A stretch of 64,000 nucleotides of DNA from Magnetovibrio blakemorei. Lineage in GTDB: Bacteria; Pseudomonadota; Alphaproteobacteria; Rhodospirillales; Magnetovibrionaceae. The notes beneath the pieces were generated by a model, which was not told where the DNA came from, made no database searches, and saw only the letters and a program-made list of their open reading frames with translations. The stretch is from NCBI RefSeq assembly GCF_001746755.1, contig NZ_MCGG01000017.1, forward strand, positions 62,001 through 126,000, read 5' to 3'. A program made the position numbers and the translations under genes. Positions 1-12,142 of the stretch are shown here, one piece after another; within the stretch, counting starts at the first letter, position 1, and each line of letters begins with the position of its first letter.

Positions 1-1004
1 TAAACCAAAACCCCCATCACGCCCGCTTCATTACCAACCGCAAGACCAATCAGCGCATAACCGACATGACCGATGGAGCTATACGCCATCATGCGTTTGA
101 TGTTGGTTTGTGCGATGGCGGCAAACGCGCCCAGCAACATGGACAAAATCGAAATCAGCACCACGACCTGCTGCCATTCCGCCACCAAAGCGCCAAACGG
201 TCCGACCATGACGCGAACGAACAGGGCCAAGGCGGCAATTTTCGGCGCGACCGAGAAGAACGCCGTCACCGGAGTCGGTGCGCCTTCGTAGACATCGGGC
301 GTCCACATATGGAACGGCACCGCCGAAACCTTAAACGCGAGGCCCGCCATGACGAACACCAACCCGATGATCAAGCCCAAGGGGGTGTGTTCTTGGGCGG
401 CGATGGTGGTGGCGATGGTGGCAAAATCGGTGGTGCCGCTAAAGCCATAAACCAACGACGAGCCATACAGCAACAAGCCCGACGCCAAGGCGCCCAAGAC
501 AAAATACTTCAAGCCCGCTTCTGTCGAGCGGGTGTCGTCTCGGTGAAAAGCCGCCAGCACGTAGAGCGACAACGATTGCAACTCCAAGCCCATGTAGAGC
601 GACAACAAGTTGCCCGCCGACACCATCATCATCATGCCCAAGGTGGCGAAGATCAGCAAAATGGCGAATTCAAAACGGTGCGCGCCTTGGCGCTCCAGCC
701 AATTCTGCGCCAAAATCAGCGAAAAAGCCGACGCCAGCAAAATCAAGATTTTGACGTAAGAGGAAAACGGATCGGACAAGAACAAGCCGTCGAACGCGAC
801 CAGTTTGGCACCCGAAACGGTGAACACCAAAATCAACGCCAGGACCAGCGTCACCACGCCCAAACCAGACGTCAGGCGCGAAGCGCGCATAACGCCATCG
901 GGGGTTGTGGCCTTTTGAAACACGCCCAGCATCAGCAAGGACATGGCCGCCAGGGCAAGGAAGATTTCCGGCAATACCGGGGCGATGTTGGGAACGTCAG
1001 CCAT
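1..1004 (-). CDS. nuoN: NADH-quinone oxidoreductase subunit N (partial, C-terminus beyond window)
   Basis: Antiporter-like membrane subunit of complex I that takes part in proton pumping. The start ATG is at 1004 and about 334 residues are visible, beginning [13 protein letters not shown]; the 3' end runs off the window. The sequence is a run of hydrophobic helices with the antiporter signature around residues 215-240 ([20 protein letters not shown]) and the later segment with [10 protein letters not shown]. It is the last gene of the nuo operon, 15 bp after the nuoM stop. Identity is clear from sequence and position. Confidence 0.96.
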   Translation of the reverse strand, partial: MADVPNIAPVLPEIFLALAAMSLLMLGVFQKATTPDGVMRASRLTSGLGVVTLVLALILVFTVSGAKLVAFDGLFLSDPFSSYVKILILLASAFSLILAQNWLERQGAHRFEFAILLIFATLGMMMMVSAGNLLSLYMGLELQSLSLYVLAAFHRDDTRSTEAGLKYFVLGALASGLLLYGSSLVYGFSGTTDFATIATTIAAQEHTPLGLIIGLVFVMAGLAFKVSAVPFHMWTPDVYEGAPTPVTAFFSVAPKIAALALFVRVMVGPFGALVAEWQQVVVLISILSMLLGAFAAIAQTNIKRMMAYSSIGHVGYALIGLAVGNEAGVMGVLV

Positions 1005-1019
1005 AAACCTGTATCTCCC

Positions 1020-2534
1020 TTACTGGCCAGCCACGAGGGCTGAATTGCTGGCATCCAGCGCAAGTTGAACTTGGCCCAGCAGGTTATCGACAGAGACATG
1101 CATCATGTCCAGGAAAGACATCGGATAAACGCCCATCCACAAGGTGAGAATAATCAACGGCGCAAACACCGCCCATTCGCGGCGGCTCATATCGAGCATC
1201 TTCTTGACCTCTTCCTTCTCCAACGCGCCGAACACAACCCGGCGATAGAGATAAAGCATGTAAGCCGCACCCAAAACCACACCCGTGGCAGCAAAGGCCG
1301 CAACCCAGGTGTTGGCTTTGAACAGCCCCACCAGAACCAAGAACTCACCGACAAATCCACCGGTACCCGGCAGGCCTACGGACGCCATCATGAACAGCAT
1401 GAACACCAACGCATAGGCCGGCATCTTGTGCACCAGTCCACCGTAGGCGGCAATCTCGCGGGTGTGCAGGCGGTCATAGATCACGCCGACACACAAGAAC
1501 AACGCCGCCGAAACCACACCGTGACTGAGCATCTGAAAAATTGCCCCTTCAACGCCCTGCATGGTCAGCGAGAACGTGCCCGCCGTCACAAAGCCCATGT
1601 GGGCGATGGACGAATACGCGATCAGCTTTTTCATGTCGTTTTGAACCAGCGCCACCAAGGAAGTGTAGATCACCGCCACAATGGACAGGCTGTAAATCAA
1701 CGGCGTGAAGTAAACCGAAGCATCGGGGAACATGGGCAACGAAAAGCGAATGAAGCCATAACCGCCAAACTTCAACAGCATGCCCGCCAAGATGACGGAA
1801 CCCGCCGTCGGGGCTTCCACGTGGGCATCGGGCAACCACGTGTGCACCGGCCACATGGGCACCTTCACCGCGAACGAGGCGAAGAACGCCAGCCACAACC
1901 AAATTTGCAAGCTGGGATCAAAGCGCGTCGTCATCAAGGTGGGAATGTCGGTGGTGCCCGCTTGATTGTACATCACCAAAATCGCCAACAGCATCAACAC
2001 CGAGCCCAGCAGCGTATACAAAAACAGCTTGTACGAAGCATACACCCGGCGCTGTCCGCCCCACACGCCAATGATCAAGAACATGGGGATCAGCACGGCT
2101 TCAAAGAAGATGTAGAAAATCACGATGTCCAGCGCAGCAAACATGCCGATCATCATGGTTTCCAAGATCAAGAACGCGATCATGTATTCCTTGACCCGGT
2201 CTTGAATGCTGCGCCAACTGGCGAGAATACACACCGGCGTCAACACCGTGGTCAGCAACACAAACAACACCGAAATGCCATCAATGCCCAAATGGTAGCT
2301 GATGTTGAAAGTCGGAATCCAATCGACGTTTTCGACGAACTGGAAGTCCGCCGTCGAGTTGTCGAACTTGAACCACAGCCACAACGACAAAATGAACGTG
2401 ATGGTGGACGCCCACAAGGCCGTCTTGCGGGCATTGTTCTGTGCGATCTCATCGTCACCGTTGATGGTGAGGATAAAGCCTGCACCCGCCAACGGCAGGA
2501 AAATCAGGAGCGATAGGATTGGAAGGTCAGCCAT
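1020..2534 (-). CDS. nuoM: NADH-quinone oxidoreductase subunit M
   Basis: Antiporter-like membrane subunit of complex I, 504 residues, the usual NuoM length. It is hydrophobic throughout, with about 14 predicted helices. The conserved [20 protein letters not shown] segment lies near residue 228 and [10 protein letters not shown] further on. The conserved Glu of the pumping channel lies in the FEAVLIPMF helix near residue 144. The start at 2534 is 8 bp after the nuoL stop, so translation is probably coupled. No anomalies. Confidence 0.97.
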   Translation of the reverse strand: MADLPILSLLIFLPLAGAGFILTINGDDEIAQNNARKTALWASTITFILSLWLWFKFDNSTADFQFVENVDWIPTFNISYHLGIDGISVLFVLLTTVLTPVCILASWRSIQDRVKEYMIAFLILETMMIGMFAALDIVIFYIFFEAVLIPMFLIIGVWGGQRRVYASYKLFLYTLLGSVLMLLAILVMYNQAGTTDIPTLMTTRFDPSLQIWLWLAFFASFAVKVPMWPVHTWLPDAHVEAPTAGSVILAGMLLKFGGYGFIRFSLPMFPDASVYFTPLIYSLSIVAVIYTSLVALVQNDMKKLIAYSSIAHMGFVTAGTFSLTMQGVEGAIFQMLSHGVVSAALFLCVGVIYDRLHTREIAAYGGLVHKMPAYALVFMLFMMASVGLPGTGGFVGEFLVLVGLFKANTWVAAFAATGVVLGAAYMLYLYRRVVFGALEKEEVKKMLDMSRREWAVFAPLIILTLWMGVYPMSFLDMMHVSVDNLLGQVQLALDASNSALVAGQ

Positions 2535-2542
2535 TTATCTCA

Positions 2543-4507
2543 TCACCCCGCAATGTACATGTACCAGACCACCATGAGCACCACGCCAACAAGCATGGCG
2601 AACGCATAGTGATAGAGATACCCCGTCTGCAAAACACTGGCTTTTTCGGCCGTGTCTTGCGTCGCCTGGGCAACACCGTTGGGGCCAAGACCATCAATGA
2701 TGGCCTGATCCCCCACTTTCCACAAACCGCGCCCAATAAGGAACGCTGGTTTGACGAAGACGGCGTCGTACAGCTCGTCGAAGTACCACTTGTTGAAAAC
2801 GAATGTATGGATGGGTTTGATGGCAGAAACCACCAGTCCCGGAAGGCTCGGCACGAACATATACATCAGATAAGCCAAGGCGATCCCTGCCCCCCCAACA
2901 ACCAACGGCAGGAGTTTCACCCAGCCGGGCACATGGTGGGCATTTTCCAACGCCGGATGGCTTTCCAGGACCAAAATAGAATTGCCCCAGAAATGCGCGG
3001 CGCCATGACCGACGAACCACTCATAGCCGATCCAGCCCGCACCACATGCGCCTGCCGCCAACAACAGCAACGGCAAGATCATGACCTTGGGGCTTTCGTG
3101 GACGTGCGCCATGGTCTTTTCATCGGCGCGCGGTGTGCCATGGAACGTCATGATGATCAGACGCCAGCTGTAGAACGCGGTCAGGAACGCCGCCGTAATG
3201 CCCATCCAGAAGGCGTAATTACCGACCCCCGTATGCGCGCCGTAAGCCGCTTCCAAAATCGTGTCCTTGGAGAAATAACCCGCAAACGGCCACACCCCGG
3301 CCAAAGCCAGCGAACCAATCCACATCAAGGAATAGGTCACCGGAATAAGCTTCCAGGTGCCACCCATCTTGCGCATGTCTTGTTCATCGGACATGGCATG
3401 AATGACCGAGCCAGCGCCTAAGAACAACAGGGCCTTGAAGAACGCGTGGGTCATCAAGTGGAAGATCGCCGCTTGATATGCCGAAACGCCAATGGCGAAA
3501 AACATATAGCCCAACTGCGAACAGGTCGAATACGCGATCACGCGTTTGATATCGAACTGGGTGCAGCCGATGGTCGCGGCGAAAATAGCCGTGCTGGCGC
3601 CGACAACCGTCACCACTTGCAAGGCAAAGTCCGAATATTCAAACAAAGGCGACATACGGCTGACCATGAACACACCCGCCGTCACCATGGTGGCCGCGTG
3701 GATCAACGCCGACACCGGGGTCGGGCCTTCCATGGCGTCCGGCAACCAGGTGTGCAGACCCAACTGCGCCGACTTGCCCATGGCGCCGATGAACAACAGC
3801 AAACAGATCACCGTGATGGCGTGGAACTGACCCGAGAAAATCGAAATCTGCGCATCCGCCATGGTCCCGGCGTTGGCAAAGATGGTGTCCAAATTGACCG
3901 TGCCGAACATCACGAAGGTGGCGAAGATGCCCAAGGCAAAACCGAAGTCACCGACGCGGTTGACCACAAAGGCCTTAATCGCGGCGGCGTTGGCGGACGG
4001 CTTGTTGTACCAAAAACCGATCAGCAAGTAAGACGCCAGGCCCACCCCTTCCCAGCCGAAGAACATCTGCACCAAGTTGTCGGCAGTCACCAGCATCAAC
4101 ATGAAAAAGGTGAACAGCGACAGATAGCTCATAAACCGCGGCACATCCGGGTCGTGGTGCATGTAACCAACGGAATAGACGTGCACCATGGCCGAAACCG
4201 TACACACCACCACCAGCATCACAGCCGTCAGGGTATCGACCTTCAGCGCCCAGTTGAGATCCAAATCACCCGATTGAATCCAGTGCAGCACCGTCACCGT
4301 ATAGGTTTCGCCGTGCAAGCCGACTTGGCTGAACACAATCCATGACAACACCATCGCCACCAACAAAGCGGCAGAGGTGATCCATTGGGCGTACATATCG
4401 ATTTTGTGTTTTTTGTGTTTGTCGGAACCGCACTTCACGAACGCGAGCATCCCCGCGAGCATCGAGGCCAGAAGCGGCAGAAAGACAATGGCTTTAATCA
4501 TGCTCAT
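2543..4507 (-). CDS. nuoL: NADH-quinone oxidoreductase subunit L
   Basis: Largest antiporter-like membrane subunit of complex I, 654 residues. It carries the LHTWLPDAMEGPTPVSALIH signature near residue 230, the FFGWEGVGLASYLLIGFWY helix near 150 with a key Glu, and AYSTCSQLGYMF near 330. The C-terminal part (about 500-654) matches the long lateral helix and last membrane anchor of NuoL. It lies 10 bp after nuoK. Length and motifs are normal. Confidence 0.97.
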   Translation of the reverse strand: MSMIKAIVFLPLLASMLAGMLAFVKCGSDKHKKHKIDMYAQWITSAALLVAMVLSWIVFSQVGLHGETYTVTVLHWIQSGDLDLNWALKVDTLTAVMLVVVCTVSAMVHVYSVGYMHHDPDVPRFMSYLSLFTFFMLMLVTADNLVQMFFGWEGVGLASYLLIGFWYNKPSANAAAIKAFVVNRVGDFGFALGIFATFVMFGTVNLDTIFANAGTMADAQISIFSGQFHAITVICLLLFIGAMGKSAQLGLHTWLPDAMEGPTPVSALIHAATMVTAGVFMVSRMSPLFEYSDFALQVVTVVGASTAIFAATIGCTQFDIKRVIAYSTCSQLGYMFFAIGVSAYQAAIFHLMTHAFFKALLFLGAGSVIHAMSDEQDMRKMGGTWKLIPVTYSLMWIGSLALAGVWPFAGYFSKDTILEAAYGAHTGVGNYAFWMGITAAFLTAFYSWRLIIMTFHGTPRADEKTMAHVHESPKVMILPLLLLAAGACGAGWIGYEWFVGHGAAHFWGNSILVLESHPALENAHHVPGWVKLLPLVVGGAGIALAYLMYMFVPSLPGLVVSAIKPIHTFVFNKWYFDELYDAVFVKPAFLIGRGLWKVGDQAIIDGLGPNGVAQATQDTAEKASVLQTGYLYHYAFAMLVGVVLMVVWYMYIAG

Positions 4508-4517
4508 CTTGCGCTCC

Positions 4518-4829
4518 TCAGCCCTTCATACCGTTGATGTCATCAACGGCAATGGAACCACGGTTACGGAAAAACACCACCAAGATGGCCAGCCCGATGG
4601 CGGCCTCGGCAGCGGCGACGGTGAGGATAAACAGCGAGAACACTTGGCCCACCATATCGCCCAGCTCAACCGAAAACGCCACCATGTTGATGTTGATGCC
4701 CAGCAACAAAAGTTCGATCGACATCAAAATGACGATGACGTTTTTGCGGTTCAGGAAAATTCCGAACATCCCGGTCGCGAACAAAATCGCCGCCACCGTC
4801 AAATAATGTCCCAATCCAATGTCGGCCAT
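4518..4829 (-). CDS. nuoK: NADH-quinone oxidoreductase subunit K
   Basis: Small membrane subunit of complex I (MrpC-like), 103 residues with three helices: about 6-26, 30-50 with the conserved acidic residue in [11 protein letters not shown], and 63-85 with [12 protein letters not shown]. Both conserved Glu residues of the proton path are present. The start codon overlaps the nuoJ stop by one base (TGATG), which couples translation. Length matches the family. Confidence 0.96.
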   Translation of the reverse strand: MADIGLGHYLTVAAILFATGMFGIFLNRKNVIVILMSIELLLLGININMVAFSVELGDMVGQVFSLFILTVAAAEAAIGLAILVVFFRNRGSIAVDDINGMKG

Positions 4830-5440
4830 CAGATGCCCCTCCCCGTTTCGACTTTTTTGAGCACCACGGCCTCCTTCGCATCGCGCGCCAACTGGCGAGA
4901 GATCACTTGTTTTTTGCTGTCCTTGCGCTTGCGATGGGTGAGCACAATGGCGCCGATCATGGCCACCAAAAGCACCAGCCCCGCAGCTTGGAACAAATAG
5001 ACGTAACGGGTGTACAGCAGTTCAGCCAACGCCGACGTATTGCTCATCACATCGACACCGGGCGTTTTGGCCTGGATGTTGGCGGCGGCTTCCGGGGCCA
5101 TATGCCAGACCGACGCCGAGGCCAACATTTCACCGATGAAGATCACCACCACCAGCAAACCGATGGGCAGGTAGTTGAGGAAGCCCTGCTTCATCTCCGC
5201 CACCGTGACGTCCAGCATCATGACCACGAACATAAACAGCACCGCGACCGCGCCGACGTAGACGATGACCAACAGCATGGCGAGGAATTCCGCCCCCGCC
5301 AAAACGAACAATCCACCCGCGTTGAAAAACGCCAAGATCAAAAACAACACCGAATGAACCGGGTTGCGGCTGGTCACAACCATCACCCCCGAACCGATGC
5401 AGAAGATGGCGAACATATAGAAAACCAAAGTTGCGATCAT
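4829..5440 (-). CDS. nuoJ: NADH-quinone oxidoreductase subunit J
   Basis: Membrane subunit of complex I, 203 residues with five predicted helices. The third helix carries the family signature [20 protein letters not shown] (residues about 53-72). The reading frame is open further upstream to 5515, but the start at 5440 is preferred because a GAGGAG ribosome binding site lies 9-14 bases before it and the longer version would run deep into nuoI. The 3' end overlaps nuoK by one base. Confidence 0.95.
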   Translation of the reverse strand: MIATLVFYMFAIFCIGSGVMVVTSRNPVHSVLFLILAFFNAGGLFVLAGAEFLAMLLVIVYVGAVAVLFMFVVMMLDVTVAEMKQGFLNYLPIGLLVVVIFIGEMLASASVWHMAPEAAANIQAKTPGVDVMSNTSALAELLYTRYVYLFQAAGLVLLVAMIGAIVLTHRKRKDSKKQVISRQLARDAKEAVVLKKVETGRGI

Positions 5441-5456
5441 GTGTTTCCCAGGCTCC

Positions 5457-5945
5457 TCAACGGTAGGGCGCATCGGCGCGCAGGCGGAGGTCGAGTTCGA
5501 CCTCCCACCGATCACCGTTGGCCAGCAGTTTGCTTTTGTCGTACATCAGCTCTTCCCGTGTTTCGGTCGCATATTCAAAATTCGGGCCTTCAACAATGGC
5601 GTCCACCGGGCAAGCTTCTTCGCAAAAGCCGCAATAGATGCACTTGGTCATGTCGATGTCGTAGCGCGTGGTGCGGCGCGAGCCGTCATCACGTGGTTCG
5701 GCTTCGATGGTGATGGCTTGTGCCGGGCAAATGGCTTCACACAATTTGCACGCGATGCAGCGCTCTTCCCCATTGGGGTAACGACGCAGCGCATGCTCAC
5801 CGCGAAAACGCGGGCTCAGCGGGCCTTTTTCATAGGGATAGTTCAGCGTTATTTTGGGACGGAACATGTAGCGCAGCGTGAGGAACATGCCTTGCAGCAG
5901 TTCCACCAGCAAAAATGCGCGCATGTGTCGGTTGATGAAGCTCAT
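5457..5945 (-). CDS. nuoI: NADH-quinone oxidoreductase subunit I
   Basis: Ferredoxin-like peripheral subunit of complex I that binds clusters N6a and N6b on the electron path to quinone. Of 162 residues, two Cx2Cx2Cx3CP motifs are visible, [12 protein letters not shown] near residue 63 and [12 protein letters not shown] near 102, typical of two [4Fe-4S] clusters. The amphipathic N-terminal helix that sits on the membrane arm is present. Length matches alphaproteobacterial NuoI. Confidence 0.97.
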   Translation of the reverse strand: MSFINRHMRAFLLVELLQGMFLTLRYMFRPKITLNYPYEKGPLSPRFRGEHALRRYPNGEERCIACKLCEAICPAQAITIEAEPRDDGSRRTTRYDIDMTKCIYCGFCEEACPVDAIVEGPNFEYATETREELMYDKSKLLANGDRWEVELDLRLRADAPYR

Positions 5946-5958
5946 ATTTAGGTCCTCC

Positions 5959-6987
5959 TCAACCTGTGACCGCTGGGACGTTCGGCAACAAGTCGAACAT
6001 CACCAAAACAGCCGAAACGATCACCACCCCGGCCAACGACATGGGCAGAAACACTTTCCAACCCAAACGCATCAGTTGGTCGTAGCGATAGCGCGGGAAG
6101 CTGGCACGTACCCAGATGAAAATGAACAGCAGCATGACAATCTTGATGAAGAACCAAATCGGTCCGGGGATCAGATTGAACGGCGCAATGTCTAAGGGCG
6201 GCAACCACCCCCCTAAAAACAAGATGGTGGTCATGCCACACATCAAAATCATGTTGGCGTATTCACCCAAGAAAAACAGCGCAAAGGTCATGGCCGAATA
6301 TTCAACGTTGAAGCCCGCAACCAATTCGGCTTCGGCTTCCGCCAAATCAAACGGGTGACGGTTGGTTTCCGCCAAGGTGGAGATGAAAAACACCACCGCC
6401 ATGGGCAGCAACGGAATGACAAACCACATGCCGCGCTGGGCTTCGACGATGGCCGTCAGGTTCAACGAACCGACACACAACAGCACCGTAATGATGACAA
6501 AGCCCATGGACACTTCATAAGACACCATCTGCGCCGCCGAGCGCAAAGCCCCCAAAAACGCGTACTTGGAGTTCGATGCCCAACCCGCCATGACGATGCC
6601 GTAGACCCCCAGCGACGAAATCGCGAACAGGTACAAAACACCGACATTGATGTCAGCCAAGACCAAGCCTTCGCCGAACGGAATGACCGCCCAGGCGATC
6701 AACGCCAAGAAAAACGTCAACATCGGCGCGATCAAGAACACCGCCCGGTTGGCGCTGGACGGAATGACGGTTTCTTTCAAGAACAGCTTCACACCGTCGG
6801 CAAACGGTTGCAGCAAGCCAAACGGCCCGACCACGTTGGGACCGCGACGCAAGTGCATCGACCCGATGACTTTGCGTTCCATGTAAGTCAGGTAGGCCAC
6901 AGCCACCAAAACCGGAACAACGATGACCAAGATCTTAATAACGATCCAGATCAGCGGCCATAGATAGGCATCCCAAAGCTCAACCAT
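5959..6987 (-). CDS. nuoH: NADH-quinone oxidoreductase subunit H
   Basis: Membrane subunit of complex I that forms much of the quinone chamber, 342 residues with eight to nine helices. Family motifs are [17 protein letters not shown] near residue 36 and the acidic loop [20 protein letters not shown] near 205. The start at 6987 ([10 protein letters not shown]) is chosen over an upstream ATG at 7011 because an AAAGGA ribosome binding site lies about 9 bases before it; it overlaps the end of nuoG by 8 bases. Confidence 0.96.
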   Translation of the reverse strand: MVELWDAYLWPLIWIVIKILVIVVPVLVAVAYLTYMERKVIGSMHLRRGPNVVGPFGLLQPFADGVKLFLKETVIPSSANRAVFLIAPMLTFFLALIAWAVIPFGEGLVLADINVGVLYLFAISSLGVYGIVMAGWASNSKYAFLGALRSAAQMVSYEVSMGFVIITVLLCVGSLNLTAIVEAQRGMWFVIPLLPMAVVFFISTLAETNRHPFDLAEAEAELVAGFNVEYSAMTFALFFLGEYANMILMCGMTTILFLGGWLPPLDIAPFNLIPGPIWFFIKIVMLLFIFIWVRASFPRYRYDQLMRLGWKVFLPMSLAGVVIVSAVLVMFDLLPNVPAVTG

Positions 6988-9040
6988 CGGTGCCGGTCCT
7001 TTCCGTCTCAACCATGAATTCGGCGGTGCACGCCGCCATGGTTTCGGACGCCCTTGAAATCGGGTCGGTCATGTAATAATTGCGAATATGTGATGACAGC
7101 GGTTTTGATTGAATGTCACCCGCAACGCCAAAATCAACCCACTCAGCGGGTTGCAATTCGTCCAGAGTGGCAAAAATCGGGTTCAGTTCAACCATGCGCG
7201 CGCGCACCTGAGCCAAAGTGTCGTAGCCCAAGGTCTTGCCCAACACCGCCGACAACGCCCGCACGATGGCCCAGTCTTCTTTGGCTTGGCCCGGTGCAAA
7301 CACCGCCAGTTGGCCCCGTTGCACGCGGCCTTCGGTGTTGACGTAGGTGGCGTTCTTTTCCGTGTACGCAGCACCCGGCAAAATCACGTCCGCCATGTGC
7401 GCGCCACTGTCGCCGTGGTGGCCTTGATAGATGATGAAGGTGTCGCCCAGTTTAGCGGCTTCCATACCATCGGCCGCCAACAGATACAGGACTTCAATTT
7501 TGCCGTCACCGCACGCATCCAAGATGCCCGCCGTGTCCAGCCCGCCGTCCTTGGACGAAAAGCCGATGTCCAAACCGCCTACGCGGGACGCCGCGGTTTG
7601 CAAGACGTTAAAGCCGTTCCAGCCTTCCGCAATCAGACCAAAGCCGTCGGCAATGGCTTTGGCAGCGGCCAAAATCGCCGCCCCATCCGCACGCATCAAC
7701 GCGCCTGCGCCCAAAATCAGCATCGGTTTTTTGGCTTTTTTCAAAACCTTGGCAAACGCATGCTTGCCTGAGACGATCTGCGCCAAAACCGCCGGATCGT
7801 CGCCGAAGTAATCGTGTTTGTAGGTCAAGTCCGTGCTCGGCCCGACCACGCCCACTGCCAAGCCGCCTTTGAGGTAGCGTTTGCGAATGCGCGCATTCAA
7901 AACCGGCGCTTCAATACGCGGGTTTGAGCCGATGATCAACACCGCGTCGGCCTCTTCAATCCCGGCAATAGACGTGTTGAAAATGTAGCTGGCGCGCACG
8001 CTCGGATCGACGGCACTGCCTTCTTGGCGGCAGTCGACGTTTTTGGACCCCAGCTTGGCCAACAGATCTTTCAGCGCCGTCATGGCTTCGACGTCCGCTG
8101 TGTCGCCCGCCAAGGCGGCAATTTTGGACCCGGCCAAACCGTCAACTTTGGCTTTAATGGCTGCGAACGCTTCTTCCCACGTTGCGGGCAGCAACTTGCC
8201 GTCTTTTTTCACGTACGGCTGGTCCAGGCGTTGACGCCCCAAACCGTCACAGGCAAAACGCGATTTGTCGCCCAGCCATTCTTCGTTCACGTCTTCGTGC
8301 AGACGCGGCACGATGCGCAGCACTTCGCCGCCACGTGTGTCCACGCGAATGTTGGCGCCAACCGCGTCCAACACATCAACGCTTTCGGTCTTTTTCAGCT
8401 CCCATGGACGCGCTTTAAACGCGTAAGGCGCCGATGTCAGGGCACCGACCGGGCACAAATCGATCATGTTGCCCGACAGTTCCGACGAAATCGCCTTGTC
8501 GACGTAGGTGCCGATTTCCAAGTGTTCACCCCGGAACACTCCGCCCAATTCGCCGGTGCCGGCAATTTCATTGGCGAAACGCACACACCGCGTGCAGTGA
8601 ATGCAGCGCGTCATGACGCCGCGGATCAGCGGGCTGAAGTTTTTGTTTTCAACGGCGCGTTTGGTTTCGGTATAGCGCGAGATGCCGGTGCCATAAGTCA
8701 TGGCTTGGTCTTGCAAATCGCATTCGCCGCCTTGGTCGCAGATGGGGCAATCGAGCGGGTGATTGATGAGCAAGAACTCCATCACCGCTTCGCGCATTTT
8801 TTTGACCTTTTCGGTGTTGGTATGGATGACCATACCTTCGCCGACGGGCATGCAGCACGACGCGACCGGCTTGGGCGCGCGTTCCATTTCCACCAGACAC
8901 ATGCGGCAGTTGCCCGAAAGCGGCAGCCGTTCGTGGTAGCAGAATCTTGGCACTTCGGCTCCGGCCAATTCGCAAGCCTGCAGCACGGTCAGACCGGCTT
9001 CGACTTCGATTTCCGTACCATCAATGGTGAGCTTTGGCAT
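6980..9040 (-). CDS. nuoG: NADH-quinone oxidoreductase subunit G
   Basis: Large peripheral iron-sulfur subunit of complex I, 686 residues. The N-terminal ferredoxin fold carries the [2Fe-2S] ligands ([15 protein letters not shown] near 34-48, later C), followed by the His-ligated cluster ([14 protein letters not shown] near 94) and the third cluster ([10 protein letters not shown] near 146, CPVGAL near 196). The rest is a molybdopterin-oxidoreductase-like domain without cofactor function in this family. The extra N7 cluster motif of some enterobacterial proteins is not evident. The gene ends inside the start region of nuoH. Confidence 0.96.
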   Translation of the reverse strand: MPKLTIDGTEIEVEAGLTVLQACELAGAEVPRFCYHERLPLSGNCRMCLVEMERAPKPVASCCMPVGEGMVIHTNTEKVKKMREAVMEFLLINHPLDCPICDQGGECDLQDQAMTYGTGISRYTETKRAVENKNFSPLIRGVMTRCIHCTRCVRFANEIAGTGELGGVFRGEHLEIGTYVDKAISSELSGNMIDLCPVGALTSAPYAFKARPWELKKTESVDVLDAVGANIRVDTRGGEVLRIVPRLHEDVNEEWLGDKSRFACDGLGRQRLDQPYVKKDGKLLPATWEEAFAAIKAKVDGLAGSKIAALAGDTADVEAMTALKDLLAKLGSKNVDCRQEGSAVDPSVRASYIFNTSIAGIEEADAVLIIGSNPRIEAPVLNARIRKRYLKGGLAVGVVGPSTDLTYKHDYFGDDPAVLAQIVSGKHAFAKVLKKAKKPMLILGAGALMRADGAAILAAAKAIADGFGLIAEGWNGFNVLQTAASRVGGLDIGFSSKDGGLDTAGILDACGDGKIEVLYLLAADGMEAAKLGDTFIIYQGHHGDSGAHMADVILPGAAYTEKNATYVNTEGRVQRGQLAVFAPGQAKEDWAIVRALSAVLGKTLGYDTLAQVRARMVELNPIFATLDELQPAEWVDFGVAGDIQSKPLSSHIRNYYMTDPISRASETMAACTAEFMVETERTGTDG

Positions 9041-9062
9041 GGCTCCCCTTCCTCTACTCTAA

Positions 9063-10373
9063 TTATTCAGCCGCGTTGGCGGGGGCGCCAACTTGGTTTC
9101 CGGCAGGTGTTCCGGCTTTTTCCAGGATTCGCGCTTCCATTTCGTCTCTGAAATGGCGAATCAAACCTTGGATCGGCCAGGCGGCTGCGTCACCAAGGGC
9201 GCAAATGGTGTGCCCTTCGATGCGTCGCGTGACGTCTTCCAGCAAATCGATTTCATCAATGTGGGCATTGCCTTGACCGATGCGTTCCAGCATCCGCCAC
9301 ATCCACCCGGTGCCTTCGCGGCACGGCGTACACTGGCCGCAGCTTTCATGCATGTAAAAGCGGCTGAGCCGGGTGATGGCGCGCACGATGTCGGTGGACT
9401 GATCCATGACGATCACCGCTGCGGTGCCCAGGCTGGAGCCATGCTCTTTGAGCCCGTCGTAATCCATCAACGCGCTGTCGCACTGGGCCTTGGTCATCAC
9501 CGGAACGGAACAGCCGCCGGGGATGACACCCTTGAGATTGTTCCATCCGCCGGTCACGCCGCCGCAATGTTTTTCCAGCAATTCCTTCATGGGAATGCCC
9601 ATTTCTTCTTCGACTGTGCAGGGATTTTCCACATGGCCGGAGATGCAAAACAGCTTGGTTCCGGTGTTGTTGGGACGACCGATACCGGCAAACCACGATC
9701 CGCCCCGGCGCAAGATTTCCGGCACCACGGCAATGGATTCAACGTTGTTCACCGTTGTCGGGCAACCGTACAGACCACAGTTGGCGGGGAACGGCGGCTT
9801 CAGGCGCGGCTGGCCTTTTTTGCCTTCCAAGCTTTCGATCAACGCACTTTCTTCGCCGCAGATGTAAGCACCGCTGCCCAGATGGACGTAGATGTCGAAG
9901 TCATAGCCAGACTTGCAGGCGTTTTTGCCCACCAAACCCGCTCCGTAGGCTTCGTCGATGGCCCGTTGCAGGGCTTCGGCTTCGCGGTAAAATTCACCGC
10001 GCACATAGATGTAGCACACATGCGCGCCCATGCCGACGGACGCCAACAGCGCCCCTTCGATCAGCTTGTGCGGCTCGGAGCGCAAAATTTCGCGGTCTTT
10101 GCAGGTGCCCGGTTCGCCTTCGTCGGCGTTGATCACCAAGTAGCTGGGGCGTTTGTCTTCCTTGGGCATGAAGGACCACTTCATGCCGGTGCCAAAGCCC
10201 GCACCGCCACGACCGCGCAGACCCGACGTTTTCATTTCATCGACAATCCAGTCGCGGCCTTTTTTGATGATGGAAGCCGTTTTGTCCCAATCGCCGCGCG
10301 ACTGCGCACCTTTGAGCGACAAATCGTGGATGCCGTAAATATTGGTGAAGATGCGATCACGATCATGAAGCAT
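9063..10373 (-). CDS. nuoF: NADH-quinone oxidoreductase subunit F
   Basis: NADH- and FMN-binding subunit of complex I and entry point for electrons, 436 residues. The glycine-rich [13 protein letters not shown] stretch near residue 54 is the nucleotide/FMN site. The [4Fe-4S] N3 ligands are in [12 protein letters not shown] near 350 and [10 protein letters not shown] near 396. It lies 22 bp before nuoG and 3 bp after nuoE. Length is normal. Confidence 0.97.
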   Translation of the reverse strand: MLHDRDRIFTNIYGIHDLSLKGAQSRGDWDKTASIIKKGRDWIVDEMKTSGLRGRGGAGFGTGMKWSFMPKEDKRPSYLVINADEGEPGTCKDREILRSEPHKLIEGALLASVGMGAHVCYIYVRGEFYREAEALQRAIDEAYGAGLVGKNACKSGYDFDIYVHLGSGAYICGEESALIESLEGKKGQPRLKPPFPANCGLYGCPTTVNNVESIAVVPEILRRGGSWFAGIGRPNNTGTKLFCISGHVENPCTVEEEMGIPMKELLEKHCGGVTGGWNNLKGVIPGGCSVPVMTKAQCDSALMDYDGLKEHGSSLGTAAVIVMDQSTDIVRAITRLSRFYMHESCGQCTPCREGTGWMWRMLERIGQGNAHIDEIDLLEDVTRRIEGHTICALGDAAAWPIQGLIRHFRDEMEARILEKAGTPAGNQVGAPANAAE

Positions 10374-10376
10374 GGA

Positions 10377-10964
10377 TCAGCCCTCTCCCAACAATGTTGT
10401 TAAGCCGCCCGCGGGTTGGCAGCCCACACGCTTGCCCGCTTGCGATCCCGCTGGCGGTGTTTCGCCCTTGGCCAACGCATCGATAATTTTTGCGGTGGTT
10501 TCGGCGGTTAAGTCTTCATAGTAGTCGTCGCCAACCTGCATCATCGGCGCGTTGACGCACGCGCCCAAGCATTCGACTTCCAGCAAGGTAAACTGACCGT
10601 CCGGGGTGGTTTCGCCGGAATTGATGCCCAGCTTTTCTTTGCACACCTTAAACACATCGTCGGAGCCTTTGAGCAGGCACGAAATGTTGGTGCACACCTG
10701 GACGAAGTTTTTGCCCACCGGCTTTAAGTTGTACATGGTGTAAAATGTGGCGACCTCATAGACGCGGATCGGCTCCAAACCGACCATGTCCGCCACGGCG
10801 TCCATAGCCGCACGGGGCAGCCAGTTGTCGTTTTGGCGCTGCGCCAAGGTCAGCAACGGCATCACCGCGCTGGCCGTTCGGTCAGCGGGGTACTTGGCTA
10901 AGATGACCTTGGCGGCCTCTAAGTTTTCTGCCGTAAAGGCAAAGGTTTCGGCATTGTCACTCAT
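10377..10964 (-). CDS. nuoE: NADH-quinone oxidoreductase subunit E
   Basis: Thioredoxin-fold subunit of complex I holding the off-path [2Fe-2S] cluster N1a, 195 residues. The four Cys ligands appear as VCTNISC near residue 86 and CLGAC near 130. The stretch after residue 160 is a short Gly/Ala-rich tail. The first bases overlap the end of nuoD by 4 bp. The fold and spacing are ordinary for the family. Confidence 0.96.
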   Translation of the reverse strand: MSDNAETFAFTAENLEAAKVILAKYPADRTASAVMPLLTLAQRQNDNWLPRAAMDAVADMVGLEPIRVYEVATFYTMYNLKPVGKNFVQVCTNISCLLKGSDDVFKVCKEKLGINSGETTPDGQFTLLEVECLGACVNAPMMQVGDDYYEDLTAETTAKIIDALAKGETPPAGSQAGKRVGCQPAGGLTTLLGEG

Positions 10965-12139
10965 CGGTCAATCTCACCAAACACAATATCAATGGACCCG
11001 ATCACGGCGACGGCATCGGCCAGCATATGGCCCTCGCACATCATATCCATGGCCTGCAAATGGGCGAACCCAGGTGCGCGAATTTTACAACGGTACGGCT
11101 TGTTGGTGCCGTCTGAGACCAGATACACGCCGAACTCGCCTTTGGGGGCTTCGACGGCGGTGTAGGTTTCGCCCGCCGGCACGTGCATACCTTCGGTCAT
11201 CAGTTTGAAGTGATGAATCAACGCTTCCATGGACGTTTTCATTTCCGCGCGCGGCGGCGAAGCCACCTTGCGGTTTTCCGTCATGACCGGGCCTTTGGGC
11301 ATCTGTTCGATGGCTTGGCGCATGATCTTCAAGCTTTCGCGCATTTCCATCATGCGCACCACGTAGCGATCGTAGCAGTCGCCGTACTTGCCCACGGGAA
11401 TGTCGAAATCCATTTTGTCGTAAGCGTCATAGGGTTGCGACTTGCGCAGATCCCACGCCACGCCCGATGCGCGGAGGTTCGGGCCGGTAAAGCCCCAGTC
11501 CAGCGCTTGCGCCACGGTCACTTTGGCAACGTCCACTGTGCGCTGTTTAAAAATACGGTTTTCCGTCAGCAGCGTTTCCACATCGTCGATCATCTTGGGG
11601 TATTGTTCGATCCACGCCAAGATGTCTTCGGCCAAGCCGTCGGGCATGTCCCGAGACACGCCGCCAATGCGGAAATAGTTCATGTGCATGCGCGCACCCG
11701 ACACCCGCTCGCAGAACTCCATCAAGCGTTCTCGATCTTCAAACGCCCACAACATCGGCGTCATCGCGCCCACGTCCATGGCGTAGGAACACACATTGAG
11801 GATGTGGTTCAAAATGCGGCCGATTTCGCAATACAGCACGCGGATGTACTGGGCGCGTTCGGGCACTTCGATGCCCAACAGCTTTTCCGCCGCCAACACA
11901 AATGCGTGTTCCTGATTTTGCGGGGCCACGTAATCGAGACGATCAAAATACGGCGTGGCCTGCTGATAGGTCTTGTGTTCGATGAGCTTTTCGGTGCCAC
12001 GGTGCAACAGGCCAATGTGCGGATCGGCGCGATCAATGATTTCGCCATCCATCTCCAGCACCATGCGCAGCACACCGTGGGCGGCTGGATGCTGAGGCCC
12101 GAAGTTCAGGGTCATGTTCTTGATTTGATTTTGCGACAT
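10961..12139 (-). CDS. nuoD: NADH-quinone oxidoreductase subunit D
   Basis: 49-kDa-type subunit that, with NuoB, forms the quinone reduction site. Of 392 residues, signatures are [20 protein letters not shown] near residue 12 and [13 protein letters not shown] near 46. It derives from the [NiFe] hydrogenase large subunit but lacks the metal Cys ligands, as expected. It is a separate gene from nuoC, as is usual in alphaproteobacteria. Confidence 0.97.
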   Translation of the reverse strand: MSQNQIKNMTLNFGPQHPAAHGVLRMVLEMDGEIIDRADPHIGLLHRGTEKLIEHKTYQQATPYFDRLDYVAPQNQEHAFVLAAEKLLGIEVPERAQYIRVLYCEIGRILNHILNVCSYAMDVGAMTPMLWAFEDRERLMEFCERVSGARMHMNYFRIGGVSRDMPDGLAEDILAWIEQYPKMIDDVETLLTENRIFKQRTVDVAKVTVAQALDWGFTGPNLRASGVAWDLRKSQPYDAYDKMDFDIPVGKYGDCYDRYVVRMMEMRESLKIMRQAIEQMPKGPVMTENRKVASPPRAEMKTSMEALIHHFKLMTEGMHVPAGETYTAVEAPKGEFGVYLVSDGTNKPYRCKIRAPGFAHLQAMDMMCEGHMLADAVAVIGSIDIVFGEIDR

Positions 12140-12142
12140 GAT

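Noticed and set aside
1065-2516. Long plus-strand open frame (483 residues) opposite nuoM, with similar ones opposite nuoL, nuoF and nuoD
   Set aside because: They mirror strongly supported nuo genes, are rich in His, Gln and Arg as expected from antisense of hydrophobic or GC-biased coding sequence, and show no domain.
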